From assembly GCA_030686995.1 (NCBI GenBank), contig CM060680.1, positions 80,714,060 to 80,778,059 on the forward strand: a DNA stretch of 64,000 nucleotides, read 5' to 3'. Each line of letters opens with the position of its first letter. The stretch's first letter is position 1. A program made the position numbers and the translations under genes. The stretch is from Artemisia argyi. Its lineage: Eukaryota; Streptophyta; Magnoliopsida; Asterales; Asteraceae. A model generated the notes under the pieces. That model was given only the letters and a program-made list of their open reading frames with translations. It was not told where the DNA came from and did not search any database. This document shows, in pieces, positions 33,622 to 45,663 of this stretch.

Positions 33622-34010
33622 GAACTCACGCAAGCCCCAATTATGGTTACACCTAATTGGGAATTGCCCTTCGAAATCATGTGCGACACTAGCGACTATG
33701 CTGTTGGAGCAGTATTGGGCCAAAGGCTTAACAAACATTTCCAACCGATATACTATGCTAGTAAAACTATGAACCCTGCTCAAGAAAACTACTCCACTAA
33801 TGAAAAGGAGCTATTGGCTGTAGTATTCACTTTTGAGTTTTGATAAATTTCGCCAATATCTGGTCCTTTAAAAAATGGTCGTCTTTACAGATCATTCGGA
33901 TCTTCGATACTTATTTGCTAAGCAAGATGCTAAACCTCGAATTATTCGGTGGATCTTATTGTTACAAGAGTTTGATGTTGAAATCCGTGATAAGAAGGGG
34001 CAGAGAATTT
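33622..34010 (+). pseudogene. A1 RNase H
   Basis: It continues in the RT frame after the TAG. CDTSDYAVGAVLGQ carries the first catalytic Asp, TNEKELLAVVFTFE the Glu, and [13 protein letters not shown] (in another frame, near 33880) the third acidic residue. A TGA at 33841-33843 and a frameshift separate the parts. Confidence 0.82.
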
Positions 34011-34019
34011 AGCTGCTGA

Positions 34020-35413
34020 TCATCTCTCTCGTCTCAAAAATCCCTGTCTTAACGAATCTGACAAGAGTGAGATTTGGGATTCATTTCCTGAAGAACAACT
34101 CATGTCGATAAATGATTCTGAGCCATGGTAGGCGGATTATGCTATTTATCTAGCAAGTAGAATTATTCCAGAACACTTGAACAAACACGAAAGGAAAAGG
34201 TTCTTTGCCCAATTGAAATATTATTTTTGGGATGAACCTTTCTTGTTCCGATGATGCCCTGATCAAATAATTAGGCGTTGTGTTTCGGAAAAAGAAGCGA
34301 TGAAAATAATGAAAGAATGTCATTTAGGGCCCTCAGGGGGGCATCACGGGATGAACACCACTGCATGAAAATTTTTCGATGCAGGATTCTATTGGCCTAC
34401 AATATTTCGTGATGTAAGGGGAATGATACATGCGTGCGATGCATGTCAACGAGCTGGGAATATATCAAGAAGGGATGAAGCCCCTCATAATTTTATACAA
34501 GTTTGTGAGGTTTTTGATGTTTGGCGAATAGATTTTATGGGCCCATTCCCGTCTTCAGGGGGAACGAATATATCTTAGTGGCCATTGATTATGTTTCAAA
34601 ATGGGTAGAGGCACAAGCCCTTAGGACTAACAATGCTAGGGTAGTTATTCATTTCTTAAAGAAATTGTTTGCTAGGTTTGGCATTCCTAAAGCTCTCATT
34701 AGTGACAGGGGAACCCATTTCTGCAACACACAAATGGAGAAAGTCATGAAAAGATATGGGGTCTCCCACTGATTCTCCACCGCTTATCACCCTCAAACTA
34801 ACGGTCAAGTTGAAAACACCAATAGAGCAATTAAGAGAATACTTGAAAAGACGGTCAATCAGAATAGAAAGGATTGGTCATTTAAACTTGACGAGGCTTT
34901 ATGGGCATTCCGAACCGCCTACAAAACACCTATTAGGACAACCCCGTTCCGCATGGTTTATGGCAAGGCATGTCACCTTCCAGTAGAGCTGGAACAAAAG
35001 GCATATTGGGCACTAAGTCATGTAATCTGGATTATACAGTTGCAGGAACGAATAGGTTCTTACAGCTCCAGGAGCTTGATGAACTAAGACTGGAAGCATA
35101 TGAATCCTCCGTTACATATAAAGAAAGAGCAAAAAGATGGCATGACCAACGAATTAAGAAACCTAAGGAGTTTTCAGAAGGAGACAAAGTACTATTGTAT
35201 AACTCTCGTTTGAGGTTTTTTCCCGGGAAACTTAAATCTAGATGGTATGGACCTTTTACCGTGAAAAGTTCATCTAAAACCGGAGTTGTTGTGTTAATGG
35301 ACGATGAGAGTAGAGAATTTACTGTGAACATACAATGCGTTAAACATTATCAAAAAAATGGTAATGAAATGATCAATGAGGAAGACATAACATTTGATGA
35401 CGAGGTCACGTAA
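34020..35413 (+). pseudogene. A1 integrase
   Basis: HHCC zinc domain near 34320-34455 (HLGPSGGHHGMN ... CDACQRAG) with internal stops. Catalytic core: RIDFMGPFP (first D), LISDRGTHFCN (second D), [14 protein letters not shown] (E). It is split by frameshifts at about 34770 and 34970-35090. The C-terminal part is open to 35413 and includes RWHDQRIKKPKEFSEGD, VLLYNSRLRFFPGKLKSRW and GPFTV, the GPY/F-type domain of gypsy integrases. No intact integrase can be made from this copy. Confidence 0.88.
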
Positions 35414-36930
35414 TAGCCTATGACCTTGAGTCTAGCTACAAGACTCGTAAATAAAGAAAAGCGCTTCTTGGGAGGCAACCCAAGTTTTATTTGTTTTGTT
35501 TGTTTGATTTTATTTGTTTCCGTATGCGTGTTTTATTTTTATTATTTGTGGATCATGGTTCAAAGTAAATTGTGAAAATGCTTTATTTTGTTTTTAACTT
35601 CGTCTTAATTACATATAAAGGTATTTTGCAAAAGCTAAGTGTAAGGGAGACCCAAATTTGTTTATAAGAATGAAATTGAGCATGAGCCACAACAATATTA
35701 AATGAACATGTATATTAGTAATTGTTTGAGTCAAATGCTTATATAGAGTCATAATGATGTTTTGCAGGATTTTCCAGGAAGTAAGGCATAAGTTTTTCCA
35801 TAAATTTTCCGGAAACTTAACATGGGATTTTTGCAGGAACATTCTGACGGCGTCAGGAGTTATAATCTGACGGCGTCAGGTACAAAAATTCTGAAAAATT
35901 TTGCGAGTTTTGTTTATACCGGAGTCTTAAAGTTTTTGTTGATTCTTTAGTTTTATAATCTCCAGGAAATCTGCAAACATTCATTCCACAAGCATTATAT
36001 CTTAATTTGATTTCTAGGATTTTTAGTATATATAGGTTGTCGCCGATTTTACGCGAGGTTTGCCTTGATTGTTTTCTCAGGTTTAACACGTTACATTGGA
36101 CAAGAGGATGATTTATATTTCTGGAGGGAAGCTTTCAAAGTTCATTTTCTTGGAAGAAGATCTAACCTTGTTGGCACACTATCCGCACCGAACGAATCAG
36201 GGGAGTATTTTTTTTCATTCTTTTACCTTATTTTCTTTTACATCTTTTTATTGAATATTGGGGACAATGTTCAGCTTAAGTGTAAGGGGAGGGTAAATAA
36301 TGATACCTTAGAGAATACAATTACGCTTGAGTTTGTTTGTTCAATAGTAGGTGTGTAATAAAACTAAGAGAAATACTTGTTAATGCAATTTTAGCGCCAA
36401 ATTTAAAATTTTTTACAACATTTAGTAGTTAAGCTTTAGCCTTAATGAGCGTCTCATGGATTGGAGTTGTGTGACTAGCACAAAAACCGTACCACTCAGA
36501 AAAATTTTCCACCAAAATATGTGAGGTTCGCCTTTAGATTTGTTAGGAAAAGCATTCATTATTAGTGCTTATTAGTGTACCGGTAGTACTTAGATTCTAG
36601 AACTTGCGTTAGTGATGCATCCCGAGACAGCTAGTGAGACTACATTCGTGTAGTAGGATTTACTACATGATAAGAGGCATTAGGATCACCCTTATGTTAA
36701 ACCCGTATCATAATTACTTGACCATTTAAGTCAATTACCTTGACTAACAAAGTCAATTAATTTTTCCCACACCTTTGCGTTGTACTCATTTTTAGTACAC
36801 GATACCCCTAGTACACCCCTTCGAGCCTTTCTTTTTCGTTTCTAACTTTAAGCATTTTTACTTAAAGGAAGAATTTGTTCACAATCCACCCCAAATGTGC
36901 AACCAAATCGCCTTAGCCTTCCGTTTATGC
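35414..36930 (+). other. A1 conserved 3' non-coding block, part 1
   Basis: From the integrase end to the B insertion (TSD TATGC at 36926-36930). It holds the GCGCTTCTTGGGAGGCAACC block at 35460, two TGACGGCGTCA copies (35845-35855, 35868-35878), and GGGGACAATGTTCAGCTTAA near 36260. No ORF is supported. Confidence 0.7.
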
Positions 36931-39900
36931 TGATTGAGGCAAAAGCAGTCAACTAAAGTCAACCACGGATGTGGTCAATATAGTCATACTCCTTAGGCTT
37001 AATTCTCCGTGGAATACAGTGTTTCCCCGGGTCGTTATGTCCCAATGAGGTGTGATGGTATAAAAACGGGTTTGTGATCGGTTGAATTTGAATGGGAAGT
37101 AACCAGATAAAGATTTTGATTTGTTTACACTACTGGAATGATTAGGAATAACAATATTAACAATTACGGGAAACAGAAATGTATAAACGTAAACCAAATT
37201 AAAATCAGACACGATTACGTGCTGGGAAAGAAGTGAGTTTTAAGGAAAAATAAACTACAGGGGGTGAAAATGAAACTTTTACAAACTTAAAATTAAAAGA
37301 AAATGAAATTAAAAAGAAAATTATTTTTTAGATTATTTTATTATTTATTATTAATTAAAAACTAATTTAAACTATTTAATAATTAATAAAACTATTTTAA
37401 ATCTATTTTTTAATTACTAATAATACCCAAATGACTTAGAAAATTATAGGAAAATTTTCAATTCTAATTAACCATCACAGGAATCCTAAAAAATTATAAA
37501 AAGTTTATAAAAATTATTTTTAAACTATTTTACTAATTATTTACTTATTTATTAACTAATATCTAATTTAACTAAATTAATTAAGAAAATTAGAAAATGA
37601 ACAGTATAAATTCTAGAAAAATTCCTAAAATTATTTTATAACATATAAAAGCTTGAAAAAAATATAAAAACTAGGTGGTGCTTAATAAAAACTAATTATG
37701 CTATTTAATACTTAAATATTAATTAATTATTAATAAAACTAATATTAAATCTAATAAGTACTAAATGGTAAGATAAAATTCTGGAAAAATTACTAAAAAT
37801 ACTTTAACATAAAAGAAAATTAAGAAAAATATAAAAATGCAAATTACTTAATAAAAAGCTAAAAAGGAAAATTAAAAAGATAATTAAATTAAATAGAAAT
37901 TATCACTTAATTTTAAATTGGTTTTTTCTGGTTTTTCTTTTAGAAATCTATTTTATACCTAAAAACATGAAACTTTTTGTGAAGACAACTTTTTCCAAGC
38001 TTAAAAATAAGCAATTTGGTCACTAGAAGGTAAAACAGTTGACTTTTTGTTGACTTTGAAGGTAATGAACCTCTGTGGGGTCCACAGAGGTGGAACTTGG
38101 TTCAGATGAGTTACTTGGACAGGAATGAGCAAGAACCAACAAAATGGGTACCACAGATAAGCCAATAAGCACTCAAACAAGCACTTAGCTCCTTGGCTTC
38201 ACATAGAAAATGAGACAGAGATTAGGGGTGATTTTAGGTGGGTCCCAAGGAGCTTAAGCTCAAAAACTTGGTTCCAACAGAGAGGTGGCAAGCTTGTGAA
38301 TTTATAGAGCCAAGGGGGGGGGGGGGGAGGTTGTGGGGCCCATTGTGGTGGCCAGGAAGAATCATCAAAGGTGGGGGTGTGGGATTGTGGTGGCTACAGC
38401 AGGGGAAATGCCTGCCCTACAGGTGTGTTTGGGCACCTGTGGGGCCCACAGAGAAAATTGCAAAAATAAAAGGGCAATGGGACTTCAAAGTTGTGGTAAA
38501 CTATATTTCCTGAAAAGCACAAGGCCTAAAACTAAGTACTAAAATCACAACAATTCTTGCTATTTTTGGTTTTTCTGCCTAAGGATGATTTTGACTTTTG
38601 AGATTTTGATACAATTTTGACTTTGATGAACTTCAATTAGCCCTAGATTGCTACAAGTGATATGAAAACATGAAATGCAACTAGATTTAACAAACTTAAC
38701 AAGATTTAAAGCAAAAAAATGAGGAATTGATTCCAAAGATGATCACAGTTAAGCTAAAACGAAGGTTCAACAGCAATTTTGGCTTTTTATTATATGAGTA
38801 CTCAATTAGATTGTTCCTCAATCCTATAATTACCTAATATGACTTGTGGAGATACAATGCACACTCTGAAACAGTCTCAAGCACCATGAACAGGCATAAA
38901 CCAAACACCCCTTCAAAGGCTAATTTACACTATAACTAAGGTTTTCAACTTAACACCTACTGATTTGATTATTGAAACATATTATCCTAACATAAGTAAA
39001 ACTATTAGAACCAAGAAACTTAACAAGGAACACACAGAGCATGAATAAGCAGTAAAGGGTAAGCAATAAGTATCTAAGCTACAGTAGATAAAAAAAACTT
39101 GAAAATATGCTTACAACTTAAGCCTGTGTGATCCACAACCAAGGACTGAGAACCAAGCTACAGTAATATCTCCCATGAGATTTCTAAACCATAATAATCC
39201 AACATTCATCAGGCTCCAATGCTTCAATCTCCTTCACTTATGATTTTTGATTTATGAACTTATTAATTGGTATTTTATGAGTTTTTGAATTTTTTTAAAT
39301 AAAACTGATTCAGATGAACATATGAGCTTACAAAAGCTATTCAGAGACTTGAATGAGCTTATAGGGTCATTAAACAAAAGCTTGTTACAACATTAGAACT
39401 AAATGAGACTTTTAAGTAAAAATGCTAAAACTAAATCAAACATGAGAAAGCTGGAATTGGTAATTGAAATAAGTTCAGATTACAATGAAACATTAAAATT
39501 ACAACTAAGAGATTAATTAAAACACTAGGATTTAGAAAGTTTAATAATTCGACATCCTAATCTACACTACAACTAAAATTAACTAACTGCTCATCTCTAC
39601 CCTTCTTTCTTCTTTTATGCTCTCCAATTGTGTCTTGTGGGTCCCATAGGAGCTTTCCCACCACCATTGGATCACTAGGAATCATCCTAGCCGTCTGTTG
39701 GATTTGGAGGGAAAATTGGTTAAATACCAATTGGACTGTAACGTGTAGTAGGGAGGGCTTAGGTGTATTCATTGGTCTTTGGGATGTGTGGTATTGAAGG
39801 GATAAGGGGTGTGGTGGTGTCAGGGTGCAGGTCTAGTGGGGATGGTGGAGGTGGTATTGCAGGGTGTGGTGGAGTAGTATTGGGAGGGAAGGCTGTTTGG

Positions 39901-40557
39901 TCAAAGGGTCGTTTGACCCTGATAATATTAAACGTGGGTGTTTTGTTGGGCTGAGATATCTTTGGGCCTGGGAAATAATAAAAGAGGGTGGGCTGGTTGG
40001 ATTGTGTTTGTGTTTGGGTTGTATTTTTGGGTTTAAATTTAGGTCCGTTTGGTTTAGTAATGTTATCACAAGGACTAATTTTGCAATAACTGAAAATTTA
40101 GGGGCTGGTTTTTGACAAGTTTCCAAAGTTATTCAAAAGGACCAATATCATCATATATGAATAGTACAAGGGCTTTAGAAGTTATTTTTCCAATTTTGAA
40201 AACCCAGGGACTAATTATGTCAATTTTGAAACTGTAGGGACCAAACTTGTACTTTTCCCAAACTTTATAACCAGGGACCATTTATGATAAATTTTGAATT
40301 CCTAAGGACCAATATTGACTTTTCTTCCAAAAATATTTTACCAGGGACCAATTTTGTCAATTTGTAAAAGTTAGGGGACTGAAACTGCCAATTATGCAAA
40401 CTTTATTCGTTTTTCATCTATTTTTACTCATTTTGCATCTGAAACATATAAAACACAATTTTGAGATATTTTCTGTATTTGGATGCATTTTTGAGTGTTT
40501 TTAAATGTTTTTGCAGTTCAGATTGACCAAAAATGATGAGTATTTACACACTCATCA
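36931..40557 (-). repeat. B 3' LTR (3627 bp)
   Basis: On the minus strand it begins TGATGAGTGTGTAAATACTCATCA, a terminal hairpin, and ends TTTTGCCTCAATCA. The U3 part (40090-40390) consists of degenerate ~40-base repeats around AGGGACCAATTTTGTCAA. A G run of 14 is at 38314-38327. A TATA-like GCATAAAAGA lies at 39611-39620. The U5-side portion (37270-37900) is extremely AT-rich. Short ORFs here are not supported. Confidence 0.85.
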
Positions 40558-41290
40558 ATCCCCCACACTAAACTACTGCTAGTCCCTAGCAATCTTTTTG
40601 AGAAAACTTAATGGATTTGAATCTCTTTACCAAAAGCCATTACTTCTGGAGTAGCCAAATGTTTCAGTTCAAGTAAGAACTATGGTACACTGATAACCAT
40701 GTGATTTTGAGCAAACCACCAGCTGTCAACGAATTTGATTTGTCTTTACCAGAAGCCGTTTGCTTCTGGACTAGCCAACTCTTGATGGACATAGTCAACA
40801 TCTTGGTGAGTTGATTACCAATTATGGTTTTCCACTGCCTTTACCACAAGCCATAACCTTGCGGGCTAGCCAACTCTTTTACTTTTTAGGATATGATGAG
40901 TTGAGATACCATACATTTTTGGGCAAATTGTAAGCCGTCAACGGATTTGAGTTATCTTTACCAAGAGCCGTTTGCTCCTGGATTAGCCAATCCTTTTGTC
41001 GTTTAGACATGGCGGATTGATAACCACAAAAAATTTTGAACTTAAGTGAAATTTTTTTTAAAATTTTGGTCAAAAACGGGGGTATTAGAAGGTAAAATGT
41101 GATCAAATTCGCTAGAATTTCCCGCCCACACTTAGAATTTAATATTGTCCTCAATATTCAAAGTCCTGGCTATTATGCCTACTCTTTGAACGTAAAAGGG
41201 CAACATTACAAGCTAAATGTGGAAACACCATTTTTCACTTTATTTTATTTATTATATATACATGGTAACACAGTAGGGGCACTCCCCCAC
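40558..41290 (-). other. B 3' internal non-coding region
   Basis: Polypurine tract beside the LTR. Four spaced motifs of the form CTTTACCA-(A/G)AAGCC-(A/G)TTxCTTCTGGA-TAGCCAA occur at about 40625, 40745, 40838 and 40958, a ~110-bp periodic repeat. AGTGTGGG-type motifs lie at 41125 and 41285. Confidence 0.6.
40618..41010. repeat. Four degenerate ~110-bp repeats in B
   Basis: Each unit has CTTTACC(A)-AAAGCC/AGAGCCG-(TT)GCTxCTGGAxTAGCCAA, followed by a variable stretch ending in a TTGATxACCA-type motif. Units start near 40623, 40744, 40838 and 40956. They lie between the PPT and the coding region. Confidence 0.6.
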
Positions 41291-41343
41291 ACTTAGGGTG
41301 AAAACCCTATAAGCATGCTACTGTTTTTGTTTACCGAGTCGCT

Positions 41344-43430
41344 AGCTTGACTCGACCCCGAATTCATTGGTTCTTGGGGAAGCATGATGTGGACGAAACA
41401 ATCTCCATCGGACTTTCATTCAAGATGTTTAGACAAACATTTGAAGCACGTGAAAGTTTCACACCGATGAGATATACAGACCCTGGCTTAAGATAGTATA
41501 AACTATAAGCGGTGATGCCGGGGTCAAAGATAATGTCTTCATTCCTGAAGGACTGAAGAACAGGAGAAGTCACCCGGTAGGTGAAGAAAAGAAAGAAAAC
41601 CATGATGAAAATCATGATAAGATCTTCTTCCTCGAGGTCAGGCTCATTTGCCTGAATTTGGATTTCAAGGGTTAAGCTCATTGGGTTTGAAAACATCCGG
41701 GCGGGAGGGTGGGAATTTGCAAATACTCATGATTGAGTGCATCTCCCCTCGGTCTATCAGACTCCGGAGGAGTCATGATATGAGTGAGTTCACTGGAGAA
41801 CTCCTCATGAAGAGAATCATTCACATGATGTGAATATGTGAACTCTTGTTCCGTTGTGGACTCATCACTATCCTCATTCTGAATACCAAAGATTGGGTTA
41901 TCAGAAATAAAAGTGAATTCAGAGTCGAATTCAAACAAAGGATTGGTGAGAGTAGTTTTGAATGCTATGGAAACAATGTGATTAACATTCTCTCTTGGAC
42001 TGTTGGGATAAGAAGTGAGTGACGGATCACGATGTAAGAGACTTGCAATCTCTCCAAGATCGGCTTCAAAGGCAACGAGATCATTGTCACTTCCCGTAGG
42101 AAGTGGATTGATGTGAGTGAGTTCATCGGCGAACTCCTCAAGAAGATGATCAGCATCAGAATGTGGAACTGATGCCTCAACATACTCGATGTCTCCATAA
42201 GATGCACAATCTTCGCTACAATCGGAGAAAGTCTCAAATTGATCTTTTGGACACTCAAGAGGGGATCACACACATGATCAAAAGTTTCCTGTGACTCTCC
42301 TGGGATTGGGATAAGGTTCTCAGCACTAGACTTTATGAATTCGTCCGATTCCTTTTCAGGAACAGTGCTAAGATGCTCGTCCCCCATTTTTAATTAGAGA
42401 GTGAGTGGGAACTTTGGGTATGATAACAACAGACTGAGGGAGTTGAGACGGACTAGCATTCATGGATTGTATGAGTTCCATTTGATCTTCTGCTAGTAAA
42501 TCCTTAGTATTCTTTTCTCCCTGCGTTTTTTGGATTGGTGGGATTTCAACTGATGTACTCGATGAATCTTTTTGAATAATAACAATGTTATCTTCATTAT
42601 CATCACTGTCATCATAGTCATCAAATAGAGCAGTATTGCGAATATTAGCACGTATTCTAGCTGCTCGTTGCTCAGCGAGTAATTCTTCCATGCTTTTTCC
42701 AGAATCTCGTTCTTCAGCAAGTAATTCTGCCATAGTTTTCCCACGAGAATTTGAAATGAGTGGAAGTTGTGGGGTGTGGATGTGTCAAAACCGGAAGGTT
42801 GACATTGAAAATCATCATGAGGACCCCCACAATATGCACAAGAAAAACTTGGTGCATTTTGAAATGATGTTTTGACTGCTTTAGTCAACTCCTCACCTTT
42901 TTTCAATAACTCTAGAAGCTCTAGATAAGTGTCTTGCTGGGTTTGTTGAGGAGTTGCTTGAATTATTTGGTACTGTGGAGGTTGGTCTTGATATGAATAG
43001 TCGTAATTGTTACAAAGAAATGGATTTCTTGTTTGACAATCAGAGCTAAAGTGTGGACCTCCACAGTAATCACAACAGTAAAACTGTTGTGGCTGTGAGT
43101 CATAGGTGCTGGAGTCATAATTGTTATCAGGAAACTGCTCATAGACAAGCGTGTTTCCTGACTGACAATCAGAACTGTAGTGTGAACCACCACAGTACTC
43201 ACAACAGTAAAACTGCTGAGTCTCATGGTGTGGAAGCTGATGGAATGAATCAGTTGTGTCATGGTAGGAATAGGGATTCTGGTTATAGACAGACCCGTTT
43301 TCTGACTCTACCATGCTACAACTAGGGCAATTACCACCATTATGAGGACCGCCACACCATTGACAATCAAGAAGTGTGGATGCGACGTATAAAGAATCAA
43401 AAGGTTTGGGAGGGTAAGGAATGAAGAATC
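41344..43430 (-). pseudogene. B gag-like protein with four CCHC-type knuckles and acidic C-terminus, frameshifted
   Basis: The minus-strand reading is open from about 43430 with no certain start; the first Met in frame after the first knuckle is at 43314. Four knuckles of form CxxCGG(P/S)HxxxxC occur: CQWCGGPHNGGNC (~43350), CEYCGGSHYSSDC (~43200), CDYCGGPHFSSDC (~43065) and CAYCGGPHDDFQC (~42830). A frameshift near 42760 leads to a charged helix (MAELLAEERDSGKSMEELLAEQR). A further shift near 42380 leads to MGDEHLSTVPEKESDEFIKS and an acidic region with NPIFGIQNEDSDES. The chain ends near 41344. Multiple zinc knuckles suggest RNA or DNA binding. No gag capsid core, protease or pol is seen. 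The wording is that of composite retrotransposon polyproteins. Confidence 0.65.
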
Positions 43431-43664
43431 AAAAGGGTAGGAGGGTAAAGATGAATATTTTTGGATTTTTGGAAAGACATTTTATATACAAATAAGAAAG
43501 AAAATCTTTTTGGGTTTTTTGTGTTCGCTGAAAACTGATTTTAAAATGTTTTCGTGAACCGTTTTATTTTTATATGATAATAATATGAACAAGGATGGAT
43601 AAATATACAAAGAGATGAATTCCAAAATCACTGATCTGCAAAACCGTTTAGAATACGCGCACAA

Positions 43665-43684
43665 CCTCCTCGACAACGGCGCCA
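43665..43684 (-). promoter_or_regulatory. B primer-binding site
   Basis: Minus-strand TGGCGCCGTTGTCGAGGAGG, six bases from the LTR end CTCAATCA. It is tRNA-Asp-type, with a TCGAGG variation relative to the usual GCCGGGG. Confidence 0.75.
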
Positions 43685-43689
43685 AATTT

Positions 43690-44707
43690 TGATTGAGGCA
43701 AAAGCAGTCAACTAAAGTCAACCACGGATGTGGTCAATATAGTCATAATCCTTAGGCTTAATTCTCCGTGGAATACAGTGTTTCCCCGGGTCGTTATGTC
43801 CCAACGAGGTGTGATGGTATAAAAACGGGTTTGTGATCGGGTGAATTTTAATGGGAAGTAACCAGATAAAGATTTTGATTTGTTCACACTACTGGAATGA
43901 TTAGGAATAACAGTATTAACAATTACGGGAAACAAAAATGTATAAACGTAAACCAAATTAAAATCAGACACGATTATTTGCTGGGAAAAAAGTGAGTTTT
44001 AAGGAAAAATAAACTACAGGGGGTGAAAATGAAACTTTTACAAACTTAAAATTAAAAGAAAATGAAATTAAAAAGAAAATATTTTTTTGATTATTTTATT
44101 ATTTATTATTAATTAAAATCTAATTTAAACTATTTAAAAATTAATAAAACTATTTTAAATCTACTTTTTAATTACTAATAATACCCAAATGACTTAGAAA
44201 ATTATAGGAAAATTTTTAAATCTAATTAACCATCACAGAAATCCTAAAAATTTATAAAAAGTTTATAAAAATTATTTTTAAACTATTTTACTAATTATTT
44301 TCTTATTTATTAACTAATATCTAATTTAACTAAATTAATTAAGAAAATTAGAAAATGAACAGTAGAAATTCTAGAAAAATTCCTAAAATTATTTTATAAC
44401 ATATAAAAGCTAGAAAAAATATAAAAACTAGGCGGTACTTAATAAAAACTAATTATGCCAATATTGACTTTTCTTTCAAAAATATTTTACCAGGGACCAA
44501 TTTTGTCAATTTGTGAAAGTTAGGGGACTGAAACTGCCAATTATGCAAACTTTGTTCGTTTTTCATCTGTTTTTACTTATTTTGCATCTGAAACATATAA
44601 AACACAATTTTGAGATATTTTTCTGTATTTGGATGCATTTCTGAGTGTTTTTAAATGTTTTTACAGTTCAGATTGATAAAAAATGATGAGTATTTACACA
44701 CTCATCA
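43690..44707 (-). repeat. B 5' LTR with 2.6-kb internal deletion
   Basis: It matches 36931-~37703 and then ~40312-40557 of the other LTR, with the junction at about 44459-44460 (AATTATGC/CAATATTG). The missing 2609 bp include the TATA-like region, so this 5' LTR probably cannot drive transcription of B. Confidence 0.85.
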
Positions 44708-44712
44708 TATGC

Positions 44713-45663
44713 ACTCATCTTTAGTGCATTATTGTTATTTGTTTAAACCCTTAGTTAATTGTCTAATTGATTACGTGGTTGCTAAGTTGAGTCATATCTT
44801 ATACATATTGTTTTGGGACGATTGGGACTCATGGGTAAAGTACTAGTGTTATGGAGTAATGGGGAAGAACATTATATATTACCCCCATATGTGCGTTAAT
44901 TTTAAAAAGTACTCGAAGTGTTTTAATTATTTTAATTCGAGTCATTAGAATAATTGATTGTAAAGTATGTAAAAGTTCAAGTGTAAAGGGAACGTAAATT
45001 CCCTATGATGTATTATTTTGGATGGTAGGGTATAAGTGTGTGCACAAAAAAAAAAAAAAAAAAAATGAAAAATCAAGATAAAGAAAAAAAATATAGAAAA
45101 AGAAAAAGAGAAAAAACATACAGACTAACATTCCGTTTCCTTTTATGTTTATTTTATGTTTTTGTTAGTTTTTTATTAGCTTAAGTCGAGTCGAGTCTTG
45201 GCTTAACAACGCCATATTGTACATGTAATTAACCAAGATGATTAACTCGCCACCAGTAAATATTGCCTTTATCCAACAAAACCGTGTTTATCATATCCCT
45301 ACACCTAACATTATAACCCTTTAAAATACCTCTTTGATAGTTTATCCTAGGTGCTTATGCCAAATGGTGAAGGTTTGATCATTTCCCAAGCCTATGGTAA
45401 TCTATTTGCTATGACATGTAGTGAGAGATGTTTTCCATTTCCTTATTGTGATATATACTTTATCACACCTGAGAGATGTGAGTATCTAAACACTATTTGT
45501 GAGGTGCTAGTGTATAACATCCGTGCTTGTTTTTGGTTTTAAGTGGAACGATTATTTGTTGTAATTACTTTTATCTTAGTGTTAAATGATCCCTAGCTTG
45601 TATTTTGATTAGAATAAAAGCGCATTTGCTTGAGGACAAGTAAATCTCAAGTGTAAGGGTATT
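44713..45663 (+). other. A1 conserved 3' non-coding block, part 2
   Basis: Continuation of A1 after B: GTGCATTATTGTTATTTGTT at 44720, an A-rich tract at 45047-45120, the TTGAGGACAAGTAAATCTCA stretch, and the LTR-proximal CAAGTGTAAGGGTAT, which sits where the polypurine tract is expected. A 63-codon frame at 45351-45542 (FPYCDIYFITPERCEYLNTI) is also present, antisense-free, at the same place in A2 (12617-12820) and in D, but with stops. It could be an env-region relic. I do not call it a gene. Confidence 0.6.

Larger units (their letters stand above)
36931..44707 (-). mobile_element. B: non-autonomous gypsy-type element with giant LTRs, nested in A1
   Basis: The target duplication TATGC is exact (36926-36930 and 44708-44712). 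The left LTR (36931-40557, 3627 bp) is complete. The right LTR (43690-44707, 1018 bp) has lost an internal 2.6 kb. The PBS is at 43665-43684 (minus), next to the right LTR, which is therefore the 5' LTR. The polypurine tract AGTGTGGGGGAT is at 40558-40569 (minus). The internal region codes for zinc-knuckle and acidic segments only. Protease, RT and integrase are absent. Confidence 0.88.

Noticed and set aside
45351..45542. 63-codon frame as an env-like gene of A1
   Set aside because: Related stretches in A2 and D contain stops; no signal peptide or membrane anchor; better treated as part of the non-coding block.
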